Below are positions 40,037 to 50,334 of a stretch of DNA of 64,000 nucleotides, piece after piece (within the stretch, counting starts at the first letter, position 1; every line of letters begins with the position of its first letter). The notes under the pieces were generated by a model. That model was not told the DNA's origin and made no database searches. It saw only the letters and a program-made list of their open reading frames with translations. The stretch is from NCBI RefSeq assembly GCF_000506985.1, contig NZ_KI650983.1, forward strand, positions 62,001 through 126,000. The letters are read 5' to 3'. This DNA comes from Advenella kashmirensis W13003 (lineage in GTDB: Bacteria; Pseudomonadota; Gammaproteobacteria; Burkholderiales; Burkholderiaceae_B). The position numbers and the translations under genes were made by a program.

Positions 40037-40956
40037 AAGCCTCTCCTTTCGGTCGCCGCAAGACGGCTGGCTATATCCAGTAATCTTGCCGCCGTCAGCC
40101 CCGGATCGGTCTGTCTCGGAGCACCACCAAAAAAGGTGCTTGCCGAAGCCGTAAAGAAAAGCGCAAGGTCATCCTGCACGGGCGCAAATCGCGGATTGCG
40201 GGCAACGAAGGCACTGACATCACTGGACATCAGACGCGTCTGGTTGCTTGCATCCAGTGCGCGATGCAGTTCAATCAGACTGCGGGAGTAAGATTCATGA
40301 TCTGCACGCTTCAGATTCTTTCGGATGGCTCGATAGGCACGGGCAAAAGGACGGGCCTGGCGCTGGTGAAAAGGCCATCTTGAATAATGCATCGAGAGTA
40401 GCAGCAGCCAGAGCAGGACGAGCACAATCAGCCCGCCAGCCCTTTGCCATAAGGGCTTTTCATCTATCCGTCCGGCCGGCACATCCGGCCGGATCTGTTC
40501 CGACACTTCCGTGCCCGATTGCGCCACGCCGCGCAGGGGCGACATGTAAAACACCTGAGGCGGAACCCTAATCGTCTGCTCTGACGCACCGTCGCTGAAA
40601 AGCAGATCAAGCGCCGGGATTTCGCGACGGTTCACATCCAGCGGGACATAAAAGGTTTGGTAATTCAGTGTCAGCGTATAAACGGTATCTGCACCCGAAC
40701 CACTTTGCTCAACGACAACCGAGCGCAAATCGAGCCAATAGTTCAGGGAACCCGGAACGGGGAGCGAGGACTGTTGCAGCGTCGCATTCGGACTGTCAAT
40801 CCGGATGGTAACCGGCACCACATCGCCAAGCAGCCAGCCGGCAGGCCGCAGCGGAGCAACCTGAACACGAAGGTCTGCGGCCTGTCCCTGGGAGCAGACT
40901 GCGACCAGAAAAAGCGCGACGATCAAGCGGAGAAAAGGCCAAATGCGTCCTCTCAT
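40033..40956 (-). CDS. mxaA: MxaA (methanol dehydrogenase calcium-insertion accessory)
   Basis: A 307-residue protein with a signal peptide or N-terminal helix (ending SQGQAADLRV), a periplasmic beta-rich region (VQVAPLRPAGWLLGDVVPVTIRID), one membrane helix near residue 175-190 (GGLIVLVLLWLLLLSM), and a cytoplasmic helical tail. Genetic work in Methylobacterium links MxaA to calcium incorporation into methanol dehydrogenase. It is in canonical position between mxaS and mxaC. Confidence 0.87.
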   Translation of the reverse strand: MRGRIWPFLRLIVALFLVAVCSQGQAADLRVQVAPLRPAGWLLGDVVPVTIRIDSPNATLQQSSLPVPGSLNYWLDLRSVVVEQSGSGADTVYTLTLNYQTFYVPLDVNRREIPALDLLFSDGASEQTIRVPPQVFYMSPLRGVAQSGTEVSEQIRPDVPAGRIDEKPLWQRAGGLIVLVLLWLLLLSMHYSRWPFHQRQARPFARAYRAIRKNLKRADHESYSRSLIELHRALDASNQTRLMSSDVSAFVARNPRFAPVQDDLALFFTASASTFFGGAPRQTDPGLTAARLLDIASRLAATERRGL

Positions 40957-40964
40957 TGCATCCC

Positions 40965-41843
40965 CTATCGCTCAAGCAGATACGTGTTCAAGGACTCAAT
41001 ATCCAGCGTTCGCCCCACCCGAAAAGGCCGATTGACATAGCGTGCGAACAAGGCGTCCTGACGCACCCGGCGATGTTCGCTCTCCTGCAGCCAGCGTTGC
41101 TTTAGCGATGACCGGACAATTGCAAACCGGCGCTGACCGGTTTCCAGGTCAGCCAGTTCAGTGAACCCCCAGTTGGGCAAATCGGCAACGGAATAGTCCT
41201 CCAGCACCACAGGTATCACATCATGACTGGAAATCGCAGCAAGAATCCGCTCCGTCTGTTGCTCTGGAAAAAGGAAATCTGAAAATAGAAAGACCAGCTT
41301 GCGGGGTCCCTGTAAATACTCGGCGGCGGTCTCCAGCGCGGCCGCGCTATCGGCGGTGGGCAACAGCGTTCTGAGCCGGGAAACAATATCGCTTACAACA
41401 GCACGATTGCGATTGGAGGGCAAACTGATCTCTTCCAGAATATCCCCGCCACAGGCATACAAACCAAAACTGTCTCCATTGCGATGCGCCGCGCGAGCCA
41501 GCAAATCGCAAAACTGACCGGCCACGTCCAGCTTACTGCGATTATCGTCACGCCAGGCCATGGATGCAGACACATCGACAAGCGCATATACCTGCACCGA
41601 CAGGCGTGGCTGATACTCTTTTACATACCACTGTCCGTACGGATCGCGCATGCTGCGTCGCAAGTCCAGCCGACGCATGTCCGGCGCCCGTTCAAAGGGA
41701 ACAAGCGCGCGAAACAGACCTGCTGCTGCGCCGCCGGCACCACGATGACTACCGGGATACACGCCCTGTGCGCGCCAGCGCAACGAATAATCAATCACAC
41801 CGCTGTCGCCGGCCTGCTCTCTCGCGGCACTCACGGTACTCAT
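40965..41843 (-). CDS. mxaS: MxaS (DUF58 family)
   Basis: A 292-residue DUF58 protein with a VWA-like core: YALVDVSASMAWRDD carries the MIDAS motif and KLVFLFSDFLFPEQQ the later acidic site. DUF58 proteins pair with MoxR ATPases in metalloprotein or complex assembly. The ATG at 41843 overlaps the mxaR stop codon (ATGA). A longer open frame to 41876 would lie inside mxaR and is less likely. Confidence 0.88.
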   Translation of the reverse strand: MSTVSAAREQAGDSGVIDYSLRWRAQGVYPGSHRGAGGAAAGLFRALVPFERAPDMRRLDLRRSMRDPYGQWYVKEYQPRLSVQVYALVDVSASMAWRDDNRSKLDVAGQFCDLLARAAHRNGDSFGLYACGGDILEEISLPSNRNRAVVSDIVSRLRTLLPTADSAAALETAAEYLQGPRKLVFLFSDFLFPEQQTERILAAISSHDVIPVVLEDYSVADLPNWGFTELADLETGQRRFAIVRSSLKQRWLQESEHRRVRQDALFARYVNRPFRVGRTLDIESLNTYLLER

Positions 41844-42874
41844 GGCACCGCCACTTTGGAGAAAACCTGGCGACACATTTGGCTGACGATATCCTCCCTG
41901 CGCATTTCATAAATCGGGTTGAGGAATATGCGGTGGCCCACGGTTTCATAGAAGACTTCGCGCACATCCTCAGGCAGAACCATGTCCCGCCCTTCCAGCC
42001 ACGCCAGAATTTTGGCGGCTCTCACGAGCACCGCCATTCCGCGCGGGCTGGCGCCCCCTTTGATGAGCCTGGCGGTATCGACGCCAGCAATGTCGATACC
42101 CGCCTGCTGCGGCTCTCTGACGGCGTCCCACAGAGTCACGACATAGTCCTGCAGCGTCCGACTGGTTTGAACATGGTTCTGAATGTGTCTGGCAACGTCA
42201 TTGAGCCGGGTGTAATCCAAGACCCTGTGGTCGACTTGCTCAATTAACAGATCGACATCGTGATAACGTGTATTGAAAATCAGTTCCCGGCGCAGTTGCC
42301 TGTCCCGCGGGGCCTGTACGGGTATTTCCATGAAGAACCGGTCGCGGGCCGCAGCCGGCAACTCGAAGGTTTCTTCTTTTTCGATCTGATTGCGATCCGC
42401 AAAAACCTGAACATTGGGCAGCTGAATATCACGATTGAACGCGTTGACCGCCTTTTCTGCCATGAGCCGGAGCAATAGCGAATGCACCTGCGGTCGGGCA
42501 CGATTGATTTCATTGAAGAAAAAAACCGAAATATCCTCGCCGTGCGACAGTAACGGTCCGGCTTCGACGCGCGGCTTGCCCTCTTCATTCAGATAGGTAT
42601 GGTAAATCAGATCTGATGGCATCAGGTCGATCGTACCTTCCACGCGACTGTATGCACCGCCAATGGCCCGCGCTACTGCCCTGAGCATTAACGTTTTGCC
42701 AACGCCGACATCCCCTTCCAGCAGGACATGGCCTCTGGCAAATATTGCAATCGTAATTAACCGGATAGCGCGTGTCTGCCCGATAGCCGCTTTCGCGACC
42801 TCCTGCTCAAACAACAACGCATGCTGGCGCCATTGCACCAGATCAATCGCGTCTTCGGCAGTGCCTTGAATCAT
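41840..42874 (-). CDS. mxaR: MxaR, MoxR-family AAA+ ATPase
   Basis: Cytoplasmic AAA+ chaperone of 344 residues needed for active methanol dehydrogenase; MxaR is the founding member of the MoxR family. Walker A is GDVGVGKT (54-61), Walker B-like FFFNEINRARPQVHSLLL, and a conserved FADRNQIEKEETFELPAAARDRFFMEI segment (sensor 1 and arginine finger) follows. ATG at 42874 gives the usual N-terminus. A stem-loop at 42954-42984 separates it from mxaI. Confidence 0.93.
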   Translation of the reverse strand: MIQGTAEDAIDLVQWRQHALLFEQEVAKAAIGQTRAIRLITIAIFARGHVLLEGDVGVGKTLMLRAVARAIGGAYSRVEGTIDLMPSDLIYHTYLNEEGKPRVEAGPLLSHGEDISVFFFNEINRARPQVHSLLLRLMAEKAVNAFNRDIQLPNVQVFADRNQIEKEETFELPAAARDRFFMEIPVQAPRDRQLRRELIFNTRYHDVDLLIEQVDHRVLDYTRLNDVARHIQNHVQTSRTLQDYVVTLWDAVREPQQAGIDIAGVDTARLIKGGASPRGMAVLVRAAKILAWLEGRDMVLPEDVREVFYETVGHRIFLNPIYEMRREDIVSQMCRQVFSKVAVP

Positions 42875-42953
42875 GAAATTCTTCTCCCGACGGCCGTCGC
42901 ATGTTTCTGCGTTATGACAATCACACGCCGGCTTTTTGATGCCTCCCTTCCAG

Positions 42954-42984
42954 CCATCCCCGGACGACACCCGGCCGGGGATGG
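42954..42984 (-). promoter_or_regulatory. Intercistronic stem-loop between mxaI and mxaR
   Basis: A perfect 10-bp stem (CCATCCCCGG at 42954-42963 with CCGGGGATGG at 42975-42984) and an 11-nt loop. No T tract follows on the minus strand, so it is not an ordinary terminator. It may stabilise the upstream mxaFJGI message or lower expression of the accessory genes. Confidence 0.6.
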
Positions 42985-43005
42985 GCACATCGACCGGACA
43001 AAGCC

Positions 43006-43311
43006 TTATGAAGCGGGAATTTTTTTGACGTCATATTCAAATTTGCCGGTTTTTTTGAAGTTATCCACGCGCAATTTGTTGCGTTTTTCCATCGCCTGGA
43101 TACTTTCCTGCTGCTTGGCAACCTCCTTGGGGTCATGCTTGGGATCGTACTTTGATCCTTTCACCTGGTCCGGGTAGCCAGGTTTGGGCTCCCAGCAATT
43201 GCCTGGCGCCTTGCACTTCGTACCGTCATAGGCCATTGCGTTCAGTGAACCCAGGGTCATCGCTGCAGCCCCGGCCAGCACGAGCGCCGAACGTACTATA
43301 GAATGTCTCAT
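43006..43311 (-). CDS. mxaI: Methanol dehydrogenase small subunit MxaI
   Basis: Beta subunit of the periplasmic alpha2-beta2 methanol dehydrogenase, 101 residues as precursor. A signal peptide ends SLNAMA, and the mature protein starts YDGTKCKAPGNCWEPKPGYP with the two disulfide cysteines. A lysine-rich helical part follows (DPKEVAKQQESIQAMEKRNKLR), which wraps the alpha subunit. The presence of MxaI marks the calcium enzyme; lanthanide XoxF enzymes lack it. GAGGAG upstream of ATG 43311 fixes the start. Confidence 0.97.
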   Translation of the reverse strand: MRHSIVRSALVLAGAAAMTLGSLNAMAYDGTKCKAPGNCWEPKPGYPDQVKGSKYDPKHDPKEVAKQQESIQAMEKRNKLRVDNFKKTGKFEYDVKKIPAS

Positions 43312-43425
43312 CAGTTTCTCCTCTTTTGTCATACCTGCCAGACGGCGACTGCTGGCCGAACAGCGCAGGTTCCGATTTTCCCGCGTTTGAAACGCAAGAT
43401 CCGCTATCCACCCATCAGGGATGGA

Positions 43426-43947
43426 TTATTCTTTATATGGCTTGAAGTTCTTCCTTTGCTCTTCTGTCAGCCAGCTGGCATCCTCAGCCTTGCCGGTATA
43501 GAGATGGCGCACCCAGGCCATAACATGCAATATTTCATCCTGAGTGAGAAATTCGTTCTGCGGGCCCATCTGGCGTTCAGCGCCGCCAAAAATGACTTCA
43601 AACATGGCTTTGTCTTCTTCCAGATCATAATGCCAGTTCCCGTGATTCAGAGCGGGACCGATTTTCCCTTCAGCCAGATGTCCATGGCAACCGGAACAGG
43701 ACGTATTGAAAATATCCTTTCCCTTCACCAGAGCTTCCTTGTCTTCGTTATAAGGGTTCTGGCCGGTCTGCATGAATTGCTTGACCGCCGGCGTATCCCG
43801 ACCTTCTTCCTTACCGGACTTCAGGTCCAGGGGCTCACCTGTTACGATATTGATAAATGGCATCTGCTGGGCAGCAGCAGGCACAACATAAACCGAAGCA
43901 ATCGCTACACAACATACAAGACGTTTGATCAATGCTAGCTTCATCAT
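43426..43947 (-). CDS. mxaG: Cytochrome cL (MxaG)
   Basis: Periplasmic cytochrome that accepts electrons from methanol dehydrogenase, about 173 residues. The signal peptide ends VVPAAAQQ. A single haem site CSGCH (84-88) is followed by a plausible axial Met in RQMGPQNEFLTQDE. LTQDEILHVMAWVRHLYTGKAEDASWL is typical of MxaG. ATG at 43947 (or the next codon) has AGGAG upstream. It lies between mxaJ and mxaI in canonical order. Confidence 0.95.
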   Translation of the reverse strand: MMKLALIKRLVCCVAIASVYVVPAAAQQMPFINIVTGEPLDLKSGKEEGRDTPAVKQFMQTGQNPYNEDKEALVKGKDIFNTSCSGCHGHLAEGKIGPALNHGNWHYDLEEDKAMFEVIFGGAERQMGPQNEFLTQDEILHVMAWVRHLYTGKAEDASWLTEEQRKNFKPYKE

Positions 43948-44005
43948 ACTGTGGTTATCTCCTGAAATTTTTTCGTGTCTTGCGAAACATACCGGCCGAC
44001 CGCGC

Positions 44006-44890
44006 TCAAGACGGAATGGGCAGCAATGGAATACCTTCGTCTTCCAGTAACTTGGTAATCTGCGATTGCTCTTTGGCAATGGCCTCGTTGATTTCTTTCA
44101 TCAACGCCTGATCGTTCTTGCGAACGGCCATCGATTGTGAATAATTGAATTCGATCTTGTTGCCCGCGCCGTCGGCAATTCGGTCTTCGGGCACAAACTC
44201 CATCGTCAGGGGAACACTTGACGCTTTTACATAGCGTCCCACCTCGGCGCCATAGGCAATGGCGGCATCGGCCTTGCCCTGAATGACTTCATTGACCATT
44301 CGAGAAGGATCAAGCCGCACATACTGATTGCGTGGCGATTTGAAATTGACCAGTGAATACATGTAATTCATATTGGTTTCATATTTTCCGATAGCCTTCA
44401 GGATCAGCTCGGCAGGCGAACCGACCGACATGGCGATGCTGGTCAGTTTCTCCAGCTGACTGTCTTCCCAGTCCTTGATATGAATATTTCTATCGGTACG
44501 TGTCACGAATACGTAGCCGGTACGGTAATACGGTTTTGACGTCAGTACCCGCTCATCGCCCGTATCCAATCCCATGACCACGTCGCACTGATTTTTATCC
44601 AGGAAATCCCGAACCAGATAGATAGCCGGCTTGTCTGTGTATACGAAGACAGGCTTCCGGTTGATGGATTTTGCGACCAGATCTGCCACCTTATTTTCGA
44701 AACCCGTCCCGTCTTTACTGGTATAGGGATTTTCGTGAGATGACGCACAAATACGCAACGTGTCTGCCGACGCTGGAACTTCGCCTTCAACCTGCTGCGC
44801 ACTGCTGCTTCCTGCCAAGAGTAGCGCCACGAACATTGCCGAAGCAGGTATACATGAGCCGGCCCATTTCCCTCGCGTCACTTTCAACAT
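44006..44890 (-). CDS. mxaJ: MxaJ, periplasmic solute-binding-like methanol oxidation protein
   Basis: A periplasmic binding-protein fold of about 294 residues. A signal peptide (AMFVALLLAGSSSAQQ) is followed by LRICASSHENPYTSKDGTGFENKVADLVAKSI, the ABC/glutamine-binding-like N-lobe. MxaJ is essential for methanol oxidation and probably helps mature the dehydrogenase; the crystal structure of a homologue shows a binding-protein fold with an altered cleft. GGAG seven bases before ATG 44890 favours this start over 44902. Confidence 0.92.
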   Translation of the reverse strand: MLKVTRGKWAGSCIPASAMFVALLLAGSSSAQQVEGEVPASADTLRICASSHENPYTSKDGTGFENKVADLVAKSINRKPVFVYTDKPAIYLVRDFLDKNQCDVVMGLDTGDERVLTSKPYYRTGYVFVTRTDRNIHIKDWEDSQLEKLTSIAMSVGSPAELILKAIGKYETNMNYMYSLVNFKSPRNQYVRLDPSRMVNEVIQGKADAAIAYGAEVGRYVKASSVPLTMEFVPEDRIADGAGNKIEFNYSQSMAVRKNDQALMKEINEAIAKEQSQITKLLEDEGIPLLPIPS

Positions 44891-44991
44891 ATTTGTCTCC
44901 ATTATCCCGGCCTGTTTGCCGGTTCTTTTTAATCTGCCTATCCAACCACCCGCCATTTCCCTCAGAAACGGCGGGTGTACCCTTGCTGCCG

Positions 44992-46899
44992 TTACTGCTT
45001 GGCGCTCTTGTCCTCTGCCTTGCCTGCTGGCTTGGCAGAAGTATTCATGGCGGCATATTCACCCAGGTTAGGATCGTCGTACACTCCTTTTCCATCGAGT
45101 GAGAAGACCATCACCCCACCACCCATCGCGGTGTAGTGCTGAATATTTTTGAACGCGCCGACCGAGCCAAGACCTGCTGTCGGATCATCCAGATCGAACA
45201 CCAGGCCGACGCCAGGCCAGCCGCCCACACCGTAGAAAATAGCGACATACTGAACGCCGTCATGCATGTACGTCATAGGATGGCCAATGACGCCGGAAGG
45301 CAGCCGGTATTTCCAGACAAGGTTGCCATTACGGGTGTCACGTGCTTTGATATACCCATCCAGGGTACCGTAGAACACCAGATTGCCGGCAGTCGCCATG
45401 GTACCGCCCCAGACTGCAAAGCGTTCCATCACTTCCCAGTCAAATTTGCCGGTAATGGCATCATATGACTTGACCTGACCCAGACCAGTAAAGTTCTGGC
45501 GGTCACCCTTGGGCCCCGGATACATGCTCAAGGTCGCGCCCACGAAGAACTGGCCGGCACGGTAAGGCAGCATGAATGGCTCCCAATCCATACAAATATG
45601 GTTCACACCCATATAGAATCGTTGCTTCTCGGGATCGTAGGAATCGTGCCCCTGGTTGTGATAACCCATGGCGGATGGGCAGATATCACGACCTTTATGA
45701 TCCATGCGGGTTCCAAATTCAGGATCGCGCAATGGCAGGCCGGTTTCGAGGTCGACTTTCTTGACCCAGTTCACCGTATCGTCAATCTTGTCGGCAGATA
45801 CCATTTCGCCTGTTTCCCGATCCAGCGTATAGATAATGCCGTTACGATCGGGATGGGTCAGCAGCTTACGCATTTTACCGTTCTTGTCTTTTTGCTCACT
45901 GAGCATCATGACGTTCACGCCGGCATAGTCCCATTCATCGTGAGGTGTTTTCTGATAGGCGAATTTTGCCTGGCCGGTATCAACATCCCTGCCCCAGATC
46001 GCCATCGTCCATTTGTTGTCGCCAGGACGCATGGTTTCATTCCATGGAGCGGGGTTGCCGGTACCGAAATACACCATGTTGGTATCGGGATCGTAGGCAT
46101 ACCAGCCCCAGTTGGTGCCGCCGCCGATTTTCCATGCGTCCCCTTCCCACGTCTCGGTACCCAGGCCTTTCTGACCGTAATGTGGATTCTTCTCGTTGAA
46201 ATTATCTGCAAGGATAATATCTTCGTCAGGGCCTGTGGCATAGGCACGCCATTTCTGCTCACCGGTTTTGACGTCATACGCCGTCACGTATCCCCGCACA
46301 CCCAGTTCCGCGCCCGAGGAACCGATCAGCACGATATCCTTGACAACATAAGGCGCGATGGTCAGTGTTGAACCCACCTTATAATCCGAGTTCTCGACCT
46401 TCCAATACTCCTCGCCCGTTTCGGCATTCAATGCAACAACGTGACCGTCAAGCAAAGTCTTGAGAATCAGCGGTGGTGTCTTACCATCACCCGGCCAATA
46501 GCCCAGACCACGGTTAACAACGTCGCAACAAGCCACGGAACGGGCAGCAGCACTTTGCTTGGGCACGTGTTTCCACAAAATTTTCCCCGGTTCCTTCAGG
46601 TCTACCGCGTAAGTTGTATTGGGAAACGGTGTGTGAATGTACATGACATTATTCACAACGAGCGGCGTTCCTTCATGTCCGTTCAGCACGCCCGTTGAAA
46701 AACTCCAGGCCGGCTTCAACGTCTTGACATTGTCAACGTTGATCTGCTTCATCGGACTGTAGTTGGTTTCACTATAGGTTCTGCCGGGCAGCACCCAGTT
46801 TTCATCGCTTTTGGAAAGTTCGATCAGTTTGTCGTTCGCATGCGCGAAGGGAACCGCAACTCCCATCGCGAGCGTGATAGAAAGCAGTATTCGCTTCAT
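44992..46899 (-). CDS. mxaF: Methanol dehydrogenase large subunit MxaF (PQQ, calcium type)
   Basis: Periplasmic quinoprotein oxidising methanol to formaldehyde, 635-residue precursor with a signal peptide (about 1-21, ending FAHA). It forms an eight-bladed tryptophan-docking propeller. Vicinal cysteines 124-125 (SVACCDVV) form the unusual disulfide over PQQ. Calcium ligands are Glu198 (GAELG) and Asn282 (GTGNPAPW). The catalytic base is Asp324 in [10 protein letters not shown]. The residue two positions on is Ala326; lanthanide XoxF enzymes have a second Asp there. This and the adjacent mxaI and mxaG make it a true MxaF. It is the first gene of the mxa operon. Confidence 0.98.
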   Translation of the reverse strand: MKRILLSITLAMGVAVPFAHANDKLIELSKSDENWVLPGRTYSETNYSPMKQINVDNVKTLKPAWSFSTGVLNGHEGTPLVVNNVMYIHTPFPNTTYAVDLKEPGKILWKHVPKQSAAARSVACCDVVNRGLGYWPGDGKTPPLILKTLLDGHVVALNAETGEEYWKVENSDYKVGSTLTIAPYVVKDIVLIGSSGAELGVRGYVTAYDVKTGEQKWRAYATGPDEDIILADNFNEKNPHYGQKGLGTETWEGDAWKIGGGTNWGWYAYDPDTNMVYFGTGNPAPWNETMRPGDNKWTMAIWGRDVDTGQAKFAYQKTPHDEWDYAGVNVMMLSEQKDKNGKMRKLLTHPDRNGIIYTLDRETGEMVSADKIDDTVNWVKKVDLETGLPLRDPEFGTRMDHKGRDICPSAMGYHNQGHDSYDPEKQRFYMGVNHICMDWEPFMLPYRAGQFFVGATLSMYPGPKGDRQNFTGLGQVKSYDAITGKFDWEVMERFAVWGGTMATAGNLVFYGTLDGYIKARDTRNGNLVWKYRLPSGVIGHPMTYMHDGVQYVAIFYGVGGWPGVGLVFDLDDPTAGLGSVGAFKNIQHYTAMGGGVMVFSLDGKGVYDDPNLGEYAAMNTSAKPAGKAEDKSAKQ

Positions 46900-47224
46900 C
46901 TATTGTCTCCGTCCATTATTGCTTAGAAGTATCATTTCGTTATCCCGCGCTGATCTGCCGGCGCGATAACACCCCTGCCAGTGTGTGCGTTTAAACCTCT
47001 CGCGCTCCTTCTTAAGCAATATCCATACCAGACGGCCCGCAGTAGTGATAAACCCTTAGACAGTCGATCTATTCTTGCGCCAGCCGCGTCCTGACGTTAA
47101 CAAATGGATATGAAAACCGGCTTCGCAATCGCAGGACCGCGATGGCTTGCAACCGAAATCGAGACATCTTGCCCAACCGCACACGCTGATGTGACGCATG
47201 CGTGACACTGTGTACCACGTCGGC
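46900..47224. promoter_or_regulatory. mxaF upstream region with a leader hairpin
   Basis: This 325-bp stretch between mxaF and cbbR has no convincing gene. It must hold the mxa promoter, though I see no clear -35/-10 pair. GTTATCCCGCGC (46939-46950) and GCGCGATAAC (46961-46970) can pair with one or two unpaired bases, giving a hairpin 39 nt upstream of the mxaF start. No U-tract follows. A 10-bp palindrome ACGCATGCGT lies at 47194-47203, near the cbbR stop. A regulatory role is inferred. Confidence 0.45.
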
Positions 47225-48136
47225 TCAGGCCCACACATTAATGAGTGCAGCACCATCACTGATCAGAAACGCCTTGAGCCCCAGCGCGGCGGGCGCCAGC
47301 TTTTTGGTTCTCAAATGGGCGACCCGCCACTGACGGACGATAGGCATCCCCTGCATATCGAGTAGCACCAAATGCCCTGCCGCCAGCTCGTGACGTACGG
47401 TACGCAACGATAAAAAAGTCACGCCCATGCCTGCCATGACGGCCTGCTTGATGGATTCGTTGCTGGGCATTTCCATCACAATGCGCGGAGCGATCTGGTG
47501 CTTTTCAAAAACACTTTCCATGGTCGCGCGTGTGCCCGACCCGTTCTCGCGCACCACAAAATCAACATCGTTGAAAATGGACAGCGGCGCCTGCCGCCGC
47601 CGCGACAGCGGGTGGCCTGGCGCGCTCACAAACCCGAGCGGATTGGTGGCAAACGCCTCGGACAGGCAATCGAGCGCCTCGGGCACACGACCTGTGATCG
47701 CCAGATCCAGTTCGTTGCGCTCGAGCATTCTGAATATCTGGTCCCGGTTCTGTATCTGCAGTGAAATTTCAATTGACGGAAATTTACGCCGGAAATGCAC
47801 CAGCAGCATGGGGACGAAATATTTTGCCGTACCCACTATACCCAGGCTGATACGACCGCGCTGCAAGCCTTTGAGGTCTTCGACCACATCATCAAGCTGG
47901 CTCAGTTGCGAGGTGGCCGCGATGGCAAACTGCTCGACCTCTCGCCCCGCATCGGTCAGGCGGATCTGCCGCCCGTTGGCCTCCACCAGCGCAATTCCCA
48001 GCACCTCTTCCAGTTGCTTCAGTTGCGTTGATACCGCCGGCTGCGTGACATGCAGTTTCTCGGCCGCCTTCGATACCGACTCGGCGCGGGCCACTTCCAG
48101 GAAAGTATCAAGCTGTCTCAGTGTGTAACGTCGCAT
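47225..48136 (-). CDS. cbbR: LysR-family regulator CbbR of the Calvin-cycle operon
   Basis: Transcriptional activator of cbb genes, 303 residues. The N-terminal helix-turn-helix is YTLRQLDTFLEVARAESVSKAAEKLHVTQPAVSTQLKQLE. The effector domain includes GRISLGIVGTAKYFVPMLL and NRDQIFRMLERNELDLAITGR, as in CbbR. It is divergent from cbbL across a 140-bp control region, the standard arrangement. Known CbbR proteins respond to phosphorylated intermediates or NADPH; which applies here is unknown. Confidence 0.95.
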   Translation of the reverse strand: MRRYTLRQLDTFLEVARAESVSKAAEKLHVTQPAVSTQLKQLEEVLGIALVEANGRQIRLTDAGREVEQFAIAATSQLSQLDDVVEDLKGLQRGRISLGIVGTAKYFVPMLLVHFRRKFPSIEISLQIQNRDQIFRMLERNELDLAITGRVPEALDCLSEAFATNPLGFVSAPGHPLSRRRQAPLSIFNDVDFVVRENGSGTRATMESVFEKHQIAPRIVMEMPSNESIKQAVMAGMGVTFLSLRTVRHELAAGHLVLLDMQGMPIVRQWRVAHLRTKKLAPAALGLKAFLISDGAALINVWA

Positions 48137-48144
48137 GGTGATGT

Positions 48145-48160
48145 ATAAGCCTGCGCTTAT
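48145..48160. promoter_or_regulatory. Inverted repeat in the cbbR-cbbL control region, site 1
   Basis: ATAAGC-CTGC-GCTTAT, a perfect dyad located 8 nt upstream of the cbbR start. Its position fits autoregulation by CbbR. Confidence 0.5.
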
Positions 48161-48203
48161 GATTTTTCCGATATTTATTATTAGACCTGAAGCATGCGCG
48201 TTT

Positions 48204-48220
48204 GTATAGTTTGTTCATAC
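48204..48220. promoter_or_regulatory. Inverted repeat in the cbbR-cbbL control region, site 2
   Basis: GTAT-N9-ATAC, containing a T-N11-A core (48205 and 48217) as expected for LysR-type operators. A -10-like TATAGT (48205-48210) overlaps it. It lies about 56 nt upstream of cbbL. Confidence 0.5.
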
Positions 48221-48273
48221 CCGTCAGACGCAACATCCTGCCGGCTTGATCACACAAGGCATTCAGGAGATAA

Positions 48274-49740
<1,467 letters not shown>

Positions 49741-49742
49741 AG

Positions 49743-49802
49743 TCACAGTTGTTGGAATCATAGTTTTTCAACTCACAGTTGCTGTATTCACAGTTGCCAC
49801 AG
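49743..49802 (+). repeat. Four 15-bp tandem repeats in the cbbL-cbbS spacer
   Basis: TCACAGTTG begins at 49743, 49773 and 49788, and a 7/9 match (TCATAGTTT) at 49758, giving a strict 15-bp period. The four units fill most of the 103-nt gap between the RuBisCO subunit genes, ending about 40 nt before the cbbS start. Confidence 0.75.
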
Positions 49803-49843
49803 GCAGGCAAAAATTACCGCATTTCACGACAGGAAAAAACATC

Positions 49844-50263
49844 ATGCGAATTACACAAGGCACCTTCTCGTTTCTTCCCGATCTGACCAACGAACAGATC
49901 ACTAAACAGCTCCAGTATTGCCTGGATAACGGCTGGGCGGTGGGCATTGAATATACCGATGATCCGCACCCGCGCAATACCTTCTGGGAGATGTTCGGCA
50001 ACCCCATGTTCGATCTGCGCGATGCCGCCGGCATATTGCAGGAAATCGAGCAGGCGCGCAATACGTTTCCGAATCACTATATCCGGGTCACAGCGTTTGA
50101 TTCGACCCATACCGTCGAGTCTGTTGTGATGTCCTTCATCGTCAATCGCCCTGAAAACGAGCCGGGTTTCCGCCTGGTTCGCCAGGAAATTGACGGTAGA
50201 CGCATGCGCTACACCACCGAAAGCTACGCCGTCGTGACTGCACCTGAAGGCAACCGCTATTGA
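49844..50263 (+). CDS. cbbS: RuBisCO small subunit
   Basis: Small subunit of the L8S8 enzyme, 139 residues. It starts MRITQGTFSFLPDLTNEQITKQLQYCLDNGWAVGIEYTDDPHPRNTFWEMFGNPMFDL, typical of red-type small subunits, and has the longer C-terminal beta-hairpin of the red type (GRRMRYTTESYAVVTAPEGNRY). AGGA lies about 10 nt upstream of the ATG. The spacer to cbbL carries the 15-bp tandem repeats. Confidence 0.97.
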   Translation: MRITQGTFSFLPDLTNEQITKQLQYCLDNGWAVGIEYTDDPHPRNTFWEMFGNPMFDLRDAAGILQEIEQARNTFPNHYIRVTAFDSTHTVESVVMSFIVNRPENEPGFRLVRQEIDGRRMRYTTESYAVVTAPEGNRY

Positions 50264-50334
50264 TGGCCTTGCCCGGGCGGCACCGGGAAATCAAGCCGCC
50301 TGACGAAAATCACTGCAAATAAAAGGAGAGCATG

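Noticed and set aside
44992-46899. First thought that this PQQ dehydrogenase was a lanthanide-dependent XoxF
   Set aside because: The residue two positions after the catalytic Asp is Ala, and mxaI plus the full mxa accessory set follow.
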